Of a stretch of 14,738 nt of DNA, positions 1 to 6,620 are shown one piece after another. Position 1 is the first letter of the stretch; every line of letters starts with the position of its first letter. The DNA comes from JALQXV01 sp051005235 (lineage in GTDB: Bacteria; Patescibacteriota; Saccharimonadia; Saccharimonadales; 2-12-FULL-41-12). Position numbers and translations under genes: made by a program. The notes below the pieces were generated by a model. The model was not told where the DNA came from. It did not search any database and was given only the letters and a program-made list of their open reading frames with translations. The stretch spans positions 1 through 14,738 of the forward strand of contig JBPCJO010000048.1 in assembly GCA_051005235.1 (NCBI GenBank). Direction: 5' to 3'.

Positions 1-1
1 T

Positions 2-391
2 CAGCAAACTGCAAAAACAACCTATCGCTACTGTGCTAATCAGTGTCAAAGCGATGATCAATATATTGCGTATATTAGTAAATGGAAAAAAGGAGAAGTT
101 ACAGGAAGTCGCGGCATCAACGCAAAAAACATCTCTGGGCACTTACGTCGTTATTTATTTGGTAGGTATGGTAGTGCGTGTTCAGTGTGCGGCTGGAATA
201 AAATTAATCCTAAAACCAGGCAAATTCCTTTAGAAATTGACCATATTGATGGAAACTCTGATAATAATCACGAAGATAACTTACGACTTATCTGTCCAAA
301 TTGTCATTCTTTAACATCTAGTTTTAGAAATTTGAATAATAGTAGAGGAAGAGAATGGAGAAGATTAAAATACCTTAAGTCAAACAAATAA
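2..391 (+). CDS. HNH endonuclease, 5' end outside the window
   Basis: The frame is open from the window edge to a TAA at 389-391, giving about 129 visible codons, so the gene begins upstream. The C-terminal half carries the HNH core: a CSVCGW zinc knuckle, PLEIDHIDGN (the metal-binding His is encoded at 242-244), then N-x3-NL-x-LICPNCHS, which supplies the second Cys pair and the last His. Upstream, a C-x3-C pair and YISKWKKGE followed by HLRRYLFGRYGSACSVCGW match a family of small HNH endonucleases common in phages and CPR genomes, as far as I recall them. These cut DNA and are often free-standing mobile genes. Its stop codon ends at the base just before tRNA-Thr, with no spacer. A GTG inside the frame at 185 is not a credible start because family similarity extends well upstream of it. 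Whether it is active or homes into this locus is unknown. Confidence 0.85.
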   Translation, partial: QQTAKTTYRYCANQCQSDDQYIAYISKWKKGEVTGSRGINAKNISGHLRRYLFGRYGSACSVCGWNKINPKTRQIPLEIDHIDGNSDNNHEDNLRLICPNCHSLTSSFRNLNNSRGREWRRLKYLKSNK

Positions 392-468
392 GCCACCTTA
401 GCTCAGCTGGTTAGAGCGCCACTTTTGTAAAGTGGATGTCGTCGGTTCGAATCCGACAGGTGGCTCCA
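392..468 (+). tRNA. tRNA-Thr (anticodon UGU)
   Basis: A complete cloverleaf is visible. The acceptor arms are GCCACCT and AGGTGGC. The D arm is GCTC-AGCTGGTTA-GAGC. The anticodon stem CCACT/AGTGG holds the loop TTTGTAA, so the anticodon is TGT. The T arm is GTCGG-TTCGAAT-CCGAC. The CCA end is encoded. It starts one base after the stop of the HNH gene and lies 11 nt before tRNA-Tyr, so the two tRNAs are probably co-transcribed. No separate promoter is obvious in front of it, so transcription probably enters through the HNH gene. Confidence 0.97.
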
Positions 469-479
469 CATACAAACAC

Positions 480-565
480 GCAGGGTTAGTGAAGCGGTCA
501 AACACAAGAGACTGTAAATCTCTCGGCTTATGCCTTCGGAGGTTCGAATCCTCCACCCTGCACCA
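480..565 (+). tRNA. tRNA-Tyr (anticodon GUA)
   Basis: A class II tRNA with a long variable arm. The acceptor arms are GCAGGGT and ACCCTGC. The anticodon stem AGAGA/TCTCT holds the loop CTGTAAA, so the anticodon is GTA. The variable arm is about CGGCTTATGCCTTCG. The T arm is GGAGG-TTCGAAT-CCTCC. CCA is encoded. The last 18 bases (548-565) occur again exactly at 714-731. The CCA also forms the first base pairs of the hairpin that follows. Confidence 0.97.
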
Positions 566-603
566 AACTAAAAAGTCGGCCTCGTGTCGACTTTTTAGTT
601 TGG
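563..603 (+). terminator. Hairpin terminator of the tRNA-Thr/tRNA-Tyr transcript
   Basis: Perfect 16-bp inverted repeat, 563-578 against 588-603, with a 9-nt loop. The stem core is AAAAAGTCG/CGACTTTTT, followed by TTTATT. The stem includes the tRNA's own CCA, so this hairpin and the mature tRNA end exclude each other in the transcript. It resembles an intrinsic terminator, although the U tract is short. Confidence 0.6.
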
Positions 604-713
604 TTTATTGTTGAAGAATGAGAACCGTTCGGCGTAGCCGAGGTTCGGTGGAGCGAAAACACGCGCAAGAATTTATTCTGAGCATGTTTGAGCGGAGAAG
701 GACGAAGTCCGCT
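604..713. repeat. Hairpin-rich non-coding stretch behind tRNA-Tyr
   Basis: No credible gene. Several short hairpins follow one another: GAACC/GGTTC around TCGGC-gta-GCCGA (622-646), AGAAT-TT-ATTCT (668-679), and AGCGGA/TCCGCT (691-696 with 708-713), the last ending exactly where the duplicated tRNA-Tyr tail begins. Reading frames exist on both strands but look like translated structured DNA. I have the impression that similar segments sit near tRNAs in other CPR genomes, but this is memory and not a search. Confidence 0.5.
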
Positions 714-731
714 ATCCTCCACCCTGCACCA
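714..731 (+). repeat. 18-bp direct repeat of the tRNA-Tyr 3' end
   Basis: Bases 714-731 are identical to 548-565: half of the T arm, the 3' acceptor strand and CCA. The two copies are 166 bp apart. The matching part of the tRNA ends there: the bases just upstream (CGAAG, TCCGCT) do not match the T loop. This is the layout of attachment-site duplications made by elements that integrate into tRNA 3' ends, here around a very small interval without a gene. Confidence 0.75.
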
Positions 732-867
732 GCAACTAATTTTAAGTAAACAACATACGAGAACAAACATAATTCACGCAATATTAATCTTAATTCCTTT
801 GGAATTCTTACACCTATACTGCTCATCACTATTTACTATACGTACTCTATAGCTACACAGTAAAGAT
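732..867. other. Intergenic, AT-rich, no gene seen
   Basis: Together with the preceding repeat region this makes a gene-free stretch of more than 300 bases. Apart from a small palindrome (AATTCC-ttt-GGAATT, 792-806) I see nothing here. The promoter of the toxin-antitoxin pair begins at its right edge. Confidence 0.5.
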
Positions 868-904
868 TTGCAATCATACGTGCGTTTGTTAGTATATACG
901 TATG
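868..904 (+). promoter_or_regulatory. Leaderless promoter and operator-like palindrome of the antitoxin gene
   Basis: TTGCAA (868-873) and TAGTAT (890-895) are 16 bp apart. A start about 7 nt beyond the -10 falls on the A of the ATG at 902, and there is no Shine-Dalgarno sequence, so the mRNA is probably leaderless. The palindrome CATACGT (875-881) / ACGTATG (898-904) encloses the -10 and the start codon, which is where RHH antitoxins usually bind to repress their own operon. Confidence 0.45.
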
Positions 905-1144
905 AAAACAAAGCTTACTCTTAGTGTTGACAAAGATATTGTAGATTTTGCTCGGCAACATGCTCAGTCACATCATACATCTGTTTCAGGTATGTTTTCT
1001 GAATTTATCTCTGACCATAAATTACATGTCGATAAAAAAGCTGTGCCAAACGTTGAGAGTATGGTGGGCTCGCTCAAACGCTATAATATAGATGATTCAA
1101 AAACTGCAATACGTTCTAACTATGCCAAAAAATATAGTAATTGA
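902..1144 (+). CDS. RHH antitoxin (DUF6364-like)
   Basis: 80 aa. The N-terminus MKTKLTLSVDKDIVDFARQH has the alternating pattern of a ribbon-helix-helix DNA-binding domain: a beta strand at residues 2-9, then helices up to about residue 40. This is the pattern of DUF6364-type antitoxins. The remaining residues (about 45-80) would bind and block the toxin. The downstream PIN-domain gene starts inside this one with a 23-nt overlap in another frame, so translation is probably coupled. There is no Shine-Dalgarno sequence, and a leaderless mRNA is likely. Autorepression through the palindrome over the start codon is inferred from family behaviour. The pairing with a PIN toxin makes the assignment fairly secure. 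The family name is from recognition of the sequence, not a search. Confidence 0.8.
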   Translation: MKTKLTLSVDKDIVDFARQHAQSHHTSVSGMFSEFISDHKLHVDKKAVPNVESMVGSLKRYNIDDSKTAIRSNYAKKYSN

Positions 1145-1529
1145 CCTTAACGTTATTCTCGACGTGTTGCTTAAACGTCAAGGATACGAAGCATCGCGAA
1201 GCGTTCTAGAGCTACATCAGTCGCCCAGTTGCAATCTATATATAAGTGCGCACGCGGTAACAACATTCGCATATCTCTTAGAGCATGCGAATGTTCCACG
1301 AGTTGAAGTGCTACGCCAAATTAACTGGCTACTGGGCACATTTTCAGTTATTTCTACAACAAACGATATATTGAAAGCAGCTACGCAAAGTCGGATAACC
1401 GATTACGAAGATGCGGTGGTTGAACAAGCCGCTATAGCTTGCAAAGCTTCAATGATTATTACGCGAAATATAAAAGATTACAAAAACAGTGCTATTAAAG
1501 CCATAAAACCCGAGTCGTACAATTACTAA
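1122..1529 (+). CDS. PIN-domain ribonuclease toxin (VapC-like)
   Basis: 135 aa from the ATG at 1122. An ATG at 1092 would add ten residues, but the PIN fold normally starts with the first strand, here KNIVIDLNVILDVL, so 1122 fits better. The acidic residues of the PIN active site are in place: D8, E54, D94/D97 in TDYEDAVVEQAA, and D119 in IITRNIKDY. PIN toxins are Mg-dependent endoribonucleases that cut tRNA, rRNA or mRNA and are neutralised by a partner antitoxin. The partner is the RHH protein encoded just upstream and overlapping by 23 nt. It ends 14 nt from the end of uppS on the other strand. The RNA target cannot be told from sequence. Confidence 0.85.
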   Translation: MPKNIVIDLNVILDVLLKRQGYEASRSVLELHQSPSCNLYISAHAVTTFAYLLEHANVPRVEVLRQINWLLGTFSVISTTNDILKAATQSRITDYEDAVVEQAAIACKASMIITRNIKDYKNSAIKAIKPESYNY

Positions 1530-1543
1530 TTTTTACTAGTAGC

Positions 1544-2242
1544 TTACTTGCCAAACCGACGCTGCAACCTGCCATACTCGGTAATTACGTCGCCTAAGTC
1601 TTCTTCGTTAAATTCGGGCCAGTTTTTTTGGCTGAACATGAGTTCGCTGTAGACAGACTCCCAAGTCATAAAGTTGCTGAGACGTTGCTCGCCGGAGGTA
1701 CGGACGATGAGGTCGGGTGGTGGAACGTCGGGGGCTTGCAGATACTCGGAGATCATTCCGGCGGTAATACTTTCTGGGGGTATGTTGTCTGCCGCGATTC
1801 GTTTGACTGCCTCGACTATCTCTTGCTGGCCGCCGTAGTCTAAGTACAGCAAAATAGTGCCAGCGGTGTTGTTTTCGGTCAATTTTTCGGCGTCATGGAT
1901 GGCAGTTAATAAAGCTGCGCCAAGTTTGGCTTTTGACCCAATAACGCGCAGGCGAATACCTTCTTTATGGAAGTCTTTAACTTCATGTTTGAGTACCCAG
2001 CGGAGGATCTTCATAATATCGTTGACTTCTTGACGGTCACGCTGCCAGTTTTCGGTCGAAAAGACATAGGCCGAGACATATCGGACGCCATACTTTATAG
2101 CGGCGCGGGCGACCGTTTTTAAGTTAACGTAACCTTGCCGATGCCCTTGGGCTACGGTAAGGCCGTGTTCTTTTGCCCAGCGACGATTGCCGTCGAGTAT
2201 TAGGCCAAGGTGTGCCGGAACGGCTACATTTTTTGTGCTCAT
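1544..2242 (-). CDS. uppS: Isoprenyl transferase, undecaprenyl-diphosphate synthase type
   Basis: 232 aa, slightly shorter than typical UppS. It condenses isopentenyl diphosphate units in cis onto farnesyl diphosphate to make the C55 carrier lipid for cell-wall and glycan synthesis. Motifs: LGLILDGNRRWA with the catalytic D17, GHRQG (33-37), FSTENW (61-66), RTSGEQRLSN (181-190) and YSELMF with E200 near the C-terminus. The usual NYGG(R) motif reads LDYGGQQEIVEA at 134-145, a mild variant. No cdsA or other lipid-carrier gene is next to it, and 122 nt separate it from the gene upstream, so it is probably transcribed alone. Its 3' end is 14 nt from the end of the PIN toxin gene, a convergent arrangement. 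Family assignment is firm. The exact chain length of the product is inferred. Confidence 0.96.
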   Translation of the reverse strand: MSTKNVAVPAHLGLILDGNRRWAKEHGLTVAQGHRQGYVNLKTVARAAIKYGVRYVSAYVFSTENWQRDRQEVNDIMKILRWVLKHEVKDFHKEGIRLRVIGSKAKLGAALLTAIHDAEKLTENNTAGTILLYLDYGGQQEIVEAVKRIAADNIPPESITAGMISEYLQAPDVPPPDLIVRTSGEQRLSNFMTWESVYSELMFSQKNWPEFNEEDLGDVITEYGRLQRRFGK

Positions 2243-2278
2243 ATGTTTGGGTGTAACCTAACGTGCTTACAGATCATC

Positions 2279-2314
2279 TTTATACTGTACACTTCTTGCT
2301 TGCTATCTGTACAG
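2279..2314 (-). promoter_or_regulatory. Possible uppS promoter with two CTGTACA boxes
   Basis: On the - strand a -10-like TATAAA (2279-2284) lies 36 nt upstream of the uppS ATG, but no good -35 is visible. Two copies of CTGTACA on the + strand (2285-2291 and 2307-2313) are 22 bp apart, two helical turns, just upstream of the -10. They could be paired operator half-sites. Weak evidence. Confidence 0.25.
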
Positions 2315-2364
2315 GTCTTATGTGCCGTCAAGCCGCTCATGACGTAATTATCAATGTGGAAGTG

Positions 2365-2871
2365 CTAGTTGACGATAAAGTATTTGTAGTCATCTGTTGC
2401 TATACCGAGAGGATCGATCGATATTACGTATAGATTCCAGCTGTGCGATTCGTTGCTCATCTGTAGTTGTATCGGAGTGTTAACTTTAATGTTATGAGCG
2501 CTCAATAGTTCAGCCGTATGAAGTTTGCGTGTGATGTGGGCTGGAGGTATGAGTATTACGTCAAAAGCGTCGTTTGGCTGAGTATCCTTGAGGTTTTGTA
2601 AAATGAATTTAGCGTTTGTCAGTTTAGTTTGTAAGTTCTTAAACTCGGGTATTTTAATATCTAAGTCGGACCATGTTTCGGTTAACCATTGATGAGTGTC
2701 AACCTCCCAGGTGAGATCGTTCGTAGACTTGGTAGTAAACGTGGTTGGAGCGCCTGCCTCGGTGCTAGAGACAATTTCGGAGCGTTCATCATAGAGCTTT
2801 ACCAACTCTGATTGTAAGTTGGTAATAGATTTGTCTATTTCTATGATACGCGTGTAATTTATGAGCAACAT
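2365..2871 (-). CDS. Uncharacterised 168-aa protein
   Basis: I do not recognise this family. The frame opens at 2922, but AGAGGTAAGG sits 10 nt before the ATG at 2871 and the near-consensus promoter upstream would start the mRNA near 2906, so 2871 is the likely start. Residues about 5-35 (TRIIEIDKSITNLQSELVKL) look like a coiled-coil helix. A polar, Thr/Ser-rich linker follows, then a Trp-rich stretch (LTWEVDTHQWLTETWSDLDI), another helix, and a mixed alpha/beta C-terminal domain ending in GIATDDYKYFIVN. There is no signal peptide, membrane segment or metal motif, and no cysteine was seen. It stands alone between uppS and the TPR gene, with its own promoter. A conserved lineage-specific protein is possible. 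Confidence 0.7.
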   Translation of the reverse strand: MLLINYTRIIEIDKSITNLQSELVKLYDERSEIVSSTEAGAPTTFTTKSTNDLTWEVDTHQWLTETWSDLDIKIPEFKNLQTKLTNAKFILQNLKDTQPNDAFDVILIPPAHITRKLHTAELLSAHNIKVNTPIQLQMSNESHSWNLYVISIDPLGIATDDYKYFIVN

Positions 2872-2912
2872 TATCAAAACCTTACCTCTGTTGAATTCAG
2901 AGTTATAAATAT

Positions 2913-2941
2913 ATTGTATCAAATTGCAGTGTGTTTGTCAA
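2913..2941 (-). promoter_or_regulatory. Near-consensus sigma70-type promoter
   Basis: On the - strand TTGACA (2936-2941) and TACAAT (2913-2918) are separated by exactly 17 bp. Predicted start is near 2906, giving a leader of about 35 nt with a good Shine-Dalgarno sequence before the ATG at 2871. This is the best promoter match in the window and serves the uncharacterised 168-aa protein. Confidence 0.75.
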
Positions 2942-2963
2942 TAGTATTGTATGGTATGTATGT

Positions 2964-3617
2964 TTAGACAACTATGCGCTTGCGACGCTTAATGCGTTGT
3001 TTGTGCTTGGCACCGGCTGGAATAATCAGTTTTGACAACTTATCATCTATTAAATCAGCCTTATCGGCCATACCGAGCGACTTATAACTACGAGAAAGAA
3101 TGGTGAATGTTTCTTTATTTGGTTCAATTTCGGCGGCGTGCTCCAGTTTTTCGATCATGGCCTTTTGATTACCAAGCCGCTCGAGGGCTTTCGCCAAGGC
3201 AATGTGGCGAGCAGCCAGTGTACCTTCTAGCTTTAGAGCTTCCTCAAAAGCAATAACGGCATTTTGATAGTTCTCTGTCTCGTAATATATGAGGCCGAGG
3301 TTATGCAGGCTGGAGGCAGTCGGCTCGATACTACAAGCAATTTCAAAACAATCAATCGCATCTTTAAACTCTTTTTGCTTGGCGTAAAGTATACCAAGAC
3401 GGTTATAGGCGGCAGCGTTTTTTTCGTCAATCTTTAAGATAGTTAGCAACGCTTTTTCTGCCCGTAGCAAGCGGTTTTCGCGCATGCCTTGATGAACAAT
3501 TTCCCAGAGTTTACCGACTTTGTCGCCAAAGTTATGAACCTCGATTTCTTCGTGGTGAGGCTTAAAGGAGCGTAGCGTAAAGATTCCGAGGCCAAATATA
3601 AGAGCAAGTTCGTACAT
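2964..3617 (-). CDS. Small TPR-repeat protein with N-terminal anchor
   Basis: 217 aa. The first 16 residues, MYELALIFGLGIFTLR, form a short hydrophobic segment that could be a membrane anchor, though it is short for one. Residues about 55-195 are tetratricopeptide repeats. The clearest are AYNRLGILYAKQKEFKDAID and SLHNLGLIYYETENYQNAVI, followed by two weaker repeats around ALAKALERLGNQKAMIEKLE and ILSRSYKSLGMADKADLIDD. The C-terminus is strongly basic (KHKQRIKRRKRIVV). TPR arrays bind partner proteins, and no enzymatic domain is attached, so the partner is unknown. The gene has its own promoter and lies 211 nt downstream of the delta' gene, with a long hairpin between, so it is probably a separate unit. 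The repeat assignment is sure; the function is not. Confidence 0.85.
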   Translation of the reverse strand: MYELALIFGLGIFTLRSFKPHHEEIEVHNFGDKVGKLWEIVHQGMRENRLLRAEKALLTILKIDEKNAAAYNRLGILYAKQKEFKDAIDCFEIACSIEPTASSLHNLGLIYYETENYQNAVIAFEEALKLEGTLAARHIALAKALERLGNQKAMIEKLEHAAEIEPNKETFTILSRSYKSLGMADKADLIDDKLSKLIIPAGAKHKQRIKRRKRIVV

Positions 3618-3628
3618 AGTATCGTTTA

Positions 3629-3657
3629 ATTATATAGGACTTTGGCACTTTTGTGCA
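3629..3657 (-). promoter_or_regulatory. Promoter of the TPR gene, nearly leaderless
   Basis: On the - strand TATAAT (3629-3634) is a perfect -10, with TGCACA (3652-3657) 17 bp upstream. The predicted start leaves only about 5 nt before the ATG at 3617, and there is no Shine-Dalgarno sequence. A small palindrome GCAC-tttt-GTGC (3645-3656) covers the -35 and might be an operator. Confidence 0.5.
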
Positions 3658-3720
3658 GATGCAGGGTTTAGCTGAGACAAGCGAGAGCTGTTTTGAAACC
3701 TACCACACTATTAATTACCA

Positions 3721-3774
3721 GACACTACGTAATGTGAACCATTATGGACACAGTGGTTCACATTACGTAGTGTC
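3721..3774. repeat. Perfect 21-bp inverted repeat, 12-nt loop
   Basis: Arms 3721-3741 and 3754-3774 are exact reverse complements (left arm starts GACACTACGTAATG). They lie in the 211-nt gap between the delta' gene and the TPR gene, both on the - strand. Neither side has a run of T, so a standard intrinsic terminator is not supported. It could still stop transcription or be a small mobile palindrome. Confidence 0.8.
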
Positions 3775-3828
3775 CGAATTATAAGCCCCTGGAACGCTCA
3801 CCTTCGAGACTTGTATGACTAGTGGATT

Positions 3829-4695
3829 CTAGAGTTCGGCAAACAGCCGGCTAAAAACAAGCTTGGCTTGCACATTAGCTTCAAGGTCACTAATTGCTTG
3901 CTCGACCAGCCGCAAGCGAGCCACGATCGCCCTTAATTCTTGATTAGGCTTAGATTTAAGCGCTTGGCGATAACTAGCGTCGATCAAACGATACAGGCCA
4001 TCAAGCACGACTGCAGGAGCCAGCGACGAATTCTTAACGAGCTTATCGACTTGCGCTAGCCGCTCATAGCGCGAACTGCCGATAAGCTGCCGTGCTTGGG
4101 CAATACCGTCAAGCAGCGGGTGGTCAGCTTGTTGGGTCAGCAAGGCAATCAGTAAACCAGACAGGCCACCACTGATGTAATAAGCCTTGGTGAACTCTTC
4201 TTTAGAATATTGATTTAGTTGGGCCGCTGCAGTGGGTTCATCTACAGGCACTACCTGGATACGTTGCATGCGGGAGTGAATCGTAGGCAAAAGCGCAGTA
4301 TCTCGCTTAAATGTAACCAGAATCACGGTGTCGACCGGAGGTTCCTCGAGTGTCTTAAGCAAGGCATTCTGAGCTTCGTGGCCAAGTGTATCAAGGTGCT
4401 GAACTATTACAACGCGTTTAATAGAAGCTGTACCTGGCACGGTTAGTGTCAGAAACTTTTGAAGCTCTCGAATATCGTCAATGCCGGTTTTTTGAGCGCT
4501 GGCGTCGAGGTTTAGCACGTAAGGGTGCTGGAGAATTTTAGGGATTGTTGTTTGAAGGAGTTGTGCGGCAATATACTGCGCGGCAAAGCCCTTGCCAGCC
4601 CCGGCGTCCCCACTCAAGCCAAGCGCATGCGTCGGCTCAGCCAGAAACTGGTTAATTTTGTGAAGCGTTTGCTGGTGCGCCAGAAAATCAGTCAT
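3829..4695 (-). CDS. holB: DNA polymerase III clamp loader, delta' subunit-like
   Basis: 288 aa. An AAA+ ATPase of the clamp-loader family, which opens the sliding clamp and places it on primed DNA. The Walker A region is GDAGAGKG (29-36), ending in KG where KT or KS is usual, so ATP use may be reduced. A Walker B-like VVIVQHLDTL (95-104) lacks the usual acidic pair. ALLKTLEEPP (111-120) is typical of delta' and tau/gamma. The arginine-finger motif SRC is SRM (141-143). The N-terminal zinc-finger cysteines of DnaX and delta' are absent. These changes favour a delta' subunit over DnaX. Its start overlaps the stop of the pseudouridine synthase by 4 nt (ATGA), so the two are translationally coupled and belong to the trpS cluster. 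Confidence 0.85.
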   Translation of the reverse strand: MTDFLAHQQTLHKINQFLAEPTHALGLSGDAGAGKGFAAQYIAAQLLQTTIPKILQHPYVLNLDASAQKTGIDDIRELQKFLTLTVPGTASIKRVVIVQHLDTLGHEAQNALLKTLEEPPVDTVILVTFKRDTALLPTIHSRMQRIQVVPVDEPTAAAQLNQYSKEEFTKAYYISGGLSGLLIALLTQQADHPLLDGIAQARQLIGSSRYERLAQVDKLVKNSSLAPAVVLDGLYRLIDASYRQALKSKPNQELRAIVARLRLVEQAISDLEANVQAKLVFSRLFAEL

Positions 4696-5588
4696 GAGAC
4701 GTTGTTTTTAAAGAATATATCGGGTACCGGCGAAGTAAAGGTTTGGCGGCTACGGTTAGGTAAGGTAATTTCAAGCTCGCTGGCATGCAAGAATAGCCGT
4801 TCGGCAAGGCGTCCTTCGTAGAAGGTGTCACCGACGATCGGGTGCTTCATGTACTCCAGATGAACACGCAGCTGATGAGTGCGGCCGGTCAGCGGTTTTA
4901 GTTCTAGTATGCTATCAGTCCCCTGACCTTGTTCGACGGTCTTGAGGACTTTGTAGTTAGTTTGCGAGGCTTTACCATTCTGACCGATCCGAAAGCGTTG
5001 CGGCTGCTTGGGATTGCGCTCGATTGGTAGATCAATTAGGGCTTCGACTAGGTCTAGTTCGCCGGCAATCCGGGCGCAATAGGTTTTTTTAGCTTTACGG
5101 TCTTGGAATTGCTTTTGCAAATGAGTCAGCGCAGCTTGGTTTTTGGCACAAATCATCACGCCGCTGGTGGCGCGGTCGAGCCGGTGCACAATGCCAGACC
5201 GTTTATTACCGGCTTCTCTAGGAAAATTGTAATGTGGACGACTGGCTAACCAGGTAGCGACTGTCCCCTCGGGATTAAAAGCTCCTTTGCTGTGCGACAA
5301 AATACCTAACGGCTTTGTTATAACAACGCAGTCTTCATCTTCATAAAGAATCGGTATATCAATCACGTCGGGCACCGGCGGCTTACTTAAGTCAAAATCA
5401 ACCGTTACTGTTTCGTGCTCTTTGAGCATAAAACCATTTTTATGCTGGATTGTACCGTTAACGCGCACTTTATTATCTTTAATCAGGCGTTGCAGCTGGG
5501 CTCGACTAACCTCGGGGTGCTCGGCCTGCAAATAGGCGTCCAGTCGGACTCGTTGATACGGTACCTCTTGTTCTTCTTCGTTGAGCAT
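4692..5588 (-). CDS. RluA/RluD-family rRNA pseudouridine synthase
   Basis: 298 aa. An N-terminal S4 RNA-binding domain (about residues 13-60, with RLDAYLQ and VSRAQLQRLIKDNKVRVNG) precedes the RluA-type catalytic domain (about 75-290). The catalytic motif is HRLDRATSGV with D138 as the nucleophile. Other family blocks are ITKPLGILSHS and LKPLTGRTHQLRVHL. The domain order and length match RluD-like enzymes, which turn uridines of large-subunit rRNA into pseudouridine, but the exact target sites cannot be read from the sequence. It starts 3 nt after the trpS stop and overlaps the delta' gene by 4 nt. No clear Shine-Dalgarno sequence precedes the start, so coupling to trpS is likely. Confidence 0.93.
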   Translation of the reverse strand: MLNEEEQEVPYQRVRLDAYLQAEHPEVSRAQLQRLIKDNKVRVNGTIQHKNGFMLKEHETVTVDFDLSKPPVPDVIDIPILYEDEDCVVITKPLGILSHSKGAFNPEGTVATWLASRPHYNFPREAGNKRSGIVHRLDRATSGVMICAKNQAALTHLQKQFQDRKAKKTYCARIAGELDLVEALIDLPIERNPKQPQRFRIGQNGKASQTNYKVLKTVEQGQGTDSILELKPLTGRTHQLRVHLEYMKHPIVGDTFYEGRLAERLFLHASELEITLPNRSRQTFTSPVPDIFFKNNVS

Positions 5589-5591
5589 TTG

Positions 5592-6620
5592 CTACCGTAG
5601 CCCAATAGCTTTTTGGACGCGTAATAACGTCTGGTTCGCAGCGTCGTTCATCGCCTGCTCGGAGGTTGCTAGTTTTGCTTGTATGGCTTGTTCGTCGACT
5701 TGGCCTAGTTGCGTTTGGAATTTAGTTAAGAAGGCAGCTACTTCGTCGGCTACAACCGTCTTAAATGAGCCATAAGATGTTTGACCGGTATACTCGGCGG
5801 CAGCTGTTTGTACGTCAACCCCGCGGAGTAGCGCCAAAATATCCAGCAGGTTACTAATACCTGGCTGTTGGGCTGGATCGTAGTTGATCGCTCCCACTGC
5901 GTCGGTGGTAGCACCCATGACCTTTTTATGGGCTGCCTCTGGACTATCACCAAGGTAGATAATTCCTTTGCCGGATTCATCGCTTTTACTCATCTTTTTA
6001 AGAGGATCGGCTAAGTCCATAATTCGCAGTGCCGCTTTACTACCAAAAAACACGGCTTGTTCTTTCATGGATGCGGGCAGTGTAAAGACATCGCCGAAGC
6101 GCTTATTCATTCGTTCGGCAATCATACGGGTAAATTCAATATGCTGGCGTTGATCGTCGCCAACCGGTACGTAAGCGGTGTCGTAGAGCAAAATGTCGGC
6201 GGCCATAAGCGCCGGATAATTAAACTGCCCCACACCAATATGCTCAACGCCGAGGCGGGCTGATTTATCTTTGAATTCTGTCATCCGACTGAGCTCACCA
6301 AAACCTGTAAAGCAATCTAAAATCCAGGCGAGTTCGCTGTGCGCCGGCACATAACTTTGGCGATACAAGTGTACGTCGGGATTATCTAGTGGCAAGCCGG
6401 CAGCCACAAATATCTTGAGGTTATTCATAATCTGGACTTGCAGTTGAGAATGGTCAATCGGGGTTGTAAAACTATGTAAGTCTGGCACGAACAAATTAAC
6501 TTGATAGTCACCGGCGTGCTGGTTTGCCATAGCAATTATTGGCATAAGGGCACCGAAATAGTTGCCAATCTGCAAGTCGTTATTAGCTCGAAGGCCGGTT
6601 AGGATTACTGGTTTACTCAT
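5592..6620 (-). CDS. trpS: Tryptophanyl-tRNA synthetase
   Basis: 342 aa, the normal size for bacterial TrpRS. It charges tRNA-Trp with tryptophan using ATP. The class I signature HIGH is in the variant form DLQIGNYFGA (15-24). The KMSKS motif is exact (209-213). The PVGDDQRQHIE block (152-162) and GELSRMTEFKDKS (108-120) are typical of the family. An AGGAAG Shine-Dalgarno sequence lies 5 nt before the ATG. It is the first gene of a tight cluster with the pseudouridine synthase and delta' genes. A possible -10 (TATTAT) sits just upstream of the Shine-Dalgarno sequence. The 246-nt upstream gap holds a set of palindromic TATGAA/TTCATA boxes that may be regulatory. Confidence 0.97.
   Translation of the reverse strand: MSKPVILTGLRANNDLQIGNYFGALMPIIAMANQHAGDYQVNLFVPDLHSFTTPIDHSQLQVQIMNNLKIFVAAGLPLDNPDVHLYRQSYVPAHSELAWILDCFTGFGELSRMTEFKDKSARLGVEHIGVGQFNYPALMAADILLYDTAYVPVGDDQRQHIEFTRMIAERMNKRFGDVFTLPASMKEQAVFFGSKAALRIMDLADPLKKMSKSDESGKGIIYLGDSPEAAHKKVMGATTDAVGAINYDPAQQPGISNLLDILALLRGVDVQTAAAEYTGQTSYGSFKTVVADEVAAFLTKFQTQLGQVDEQAIQAKLATSEQAMNDAANQTLLRVQKAIGLR

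Noticed and set aside
528..829. Two overlapping - strand open frames across the tRNA-Tyr downstream region
   Set aside because: They run through tRNA and hairpin DNA, have no ribosome-binding site, and their products look like translated structural repeats.
2872..2922. Upstream ATG of the 168-aa protein at 2922
   Set aside because: It lies upstream of the predicted transcription start (near 2906), and the Shine-Dalgarno sequence fits the ATG at 2871.
3660..3705. GCAGGGTTTAGCTGAGAC resembles the 5' half of tRNA-Tyr
   Set aside because: No anticodon arm, T arm or 3' acceptor strand follows; the match is limited to about ten bases.
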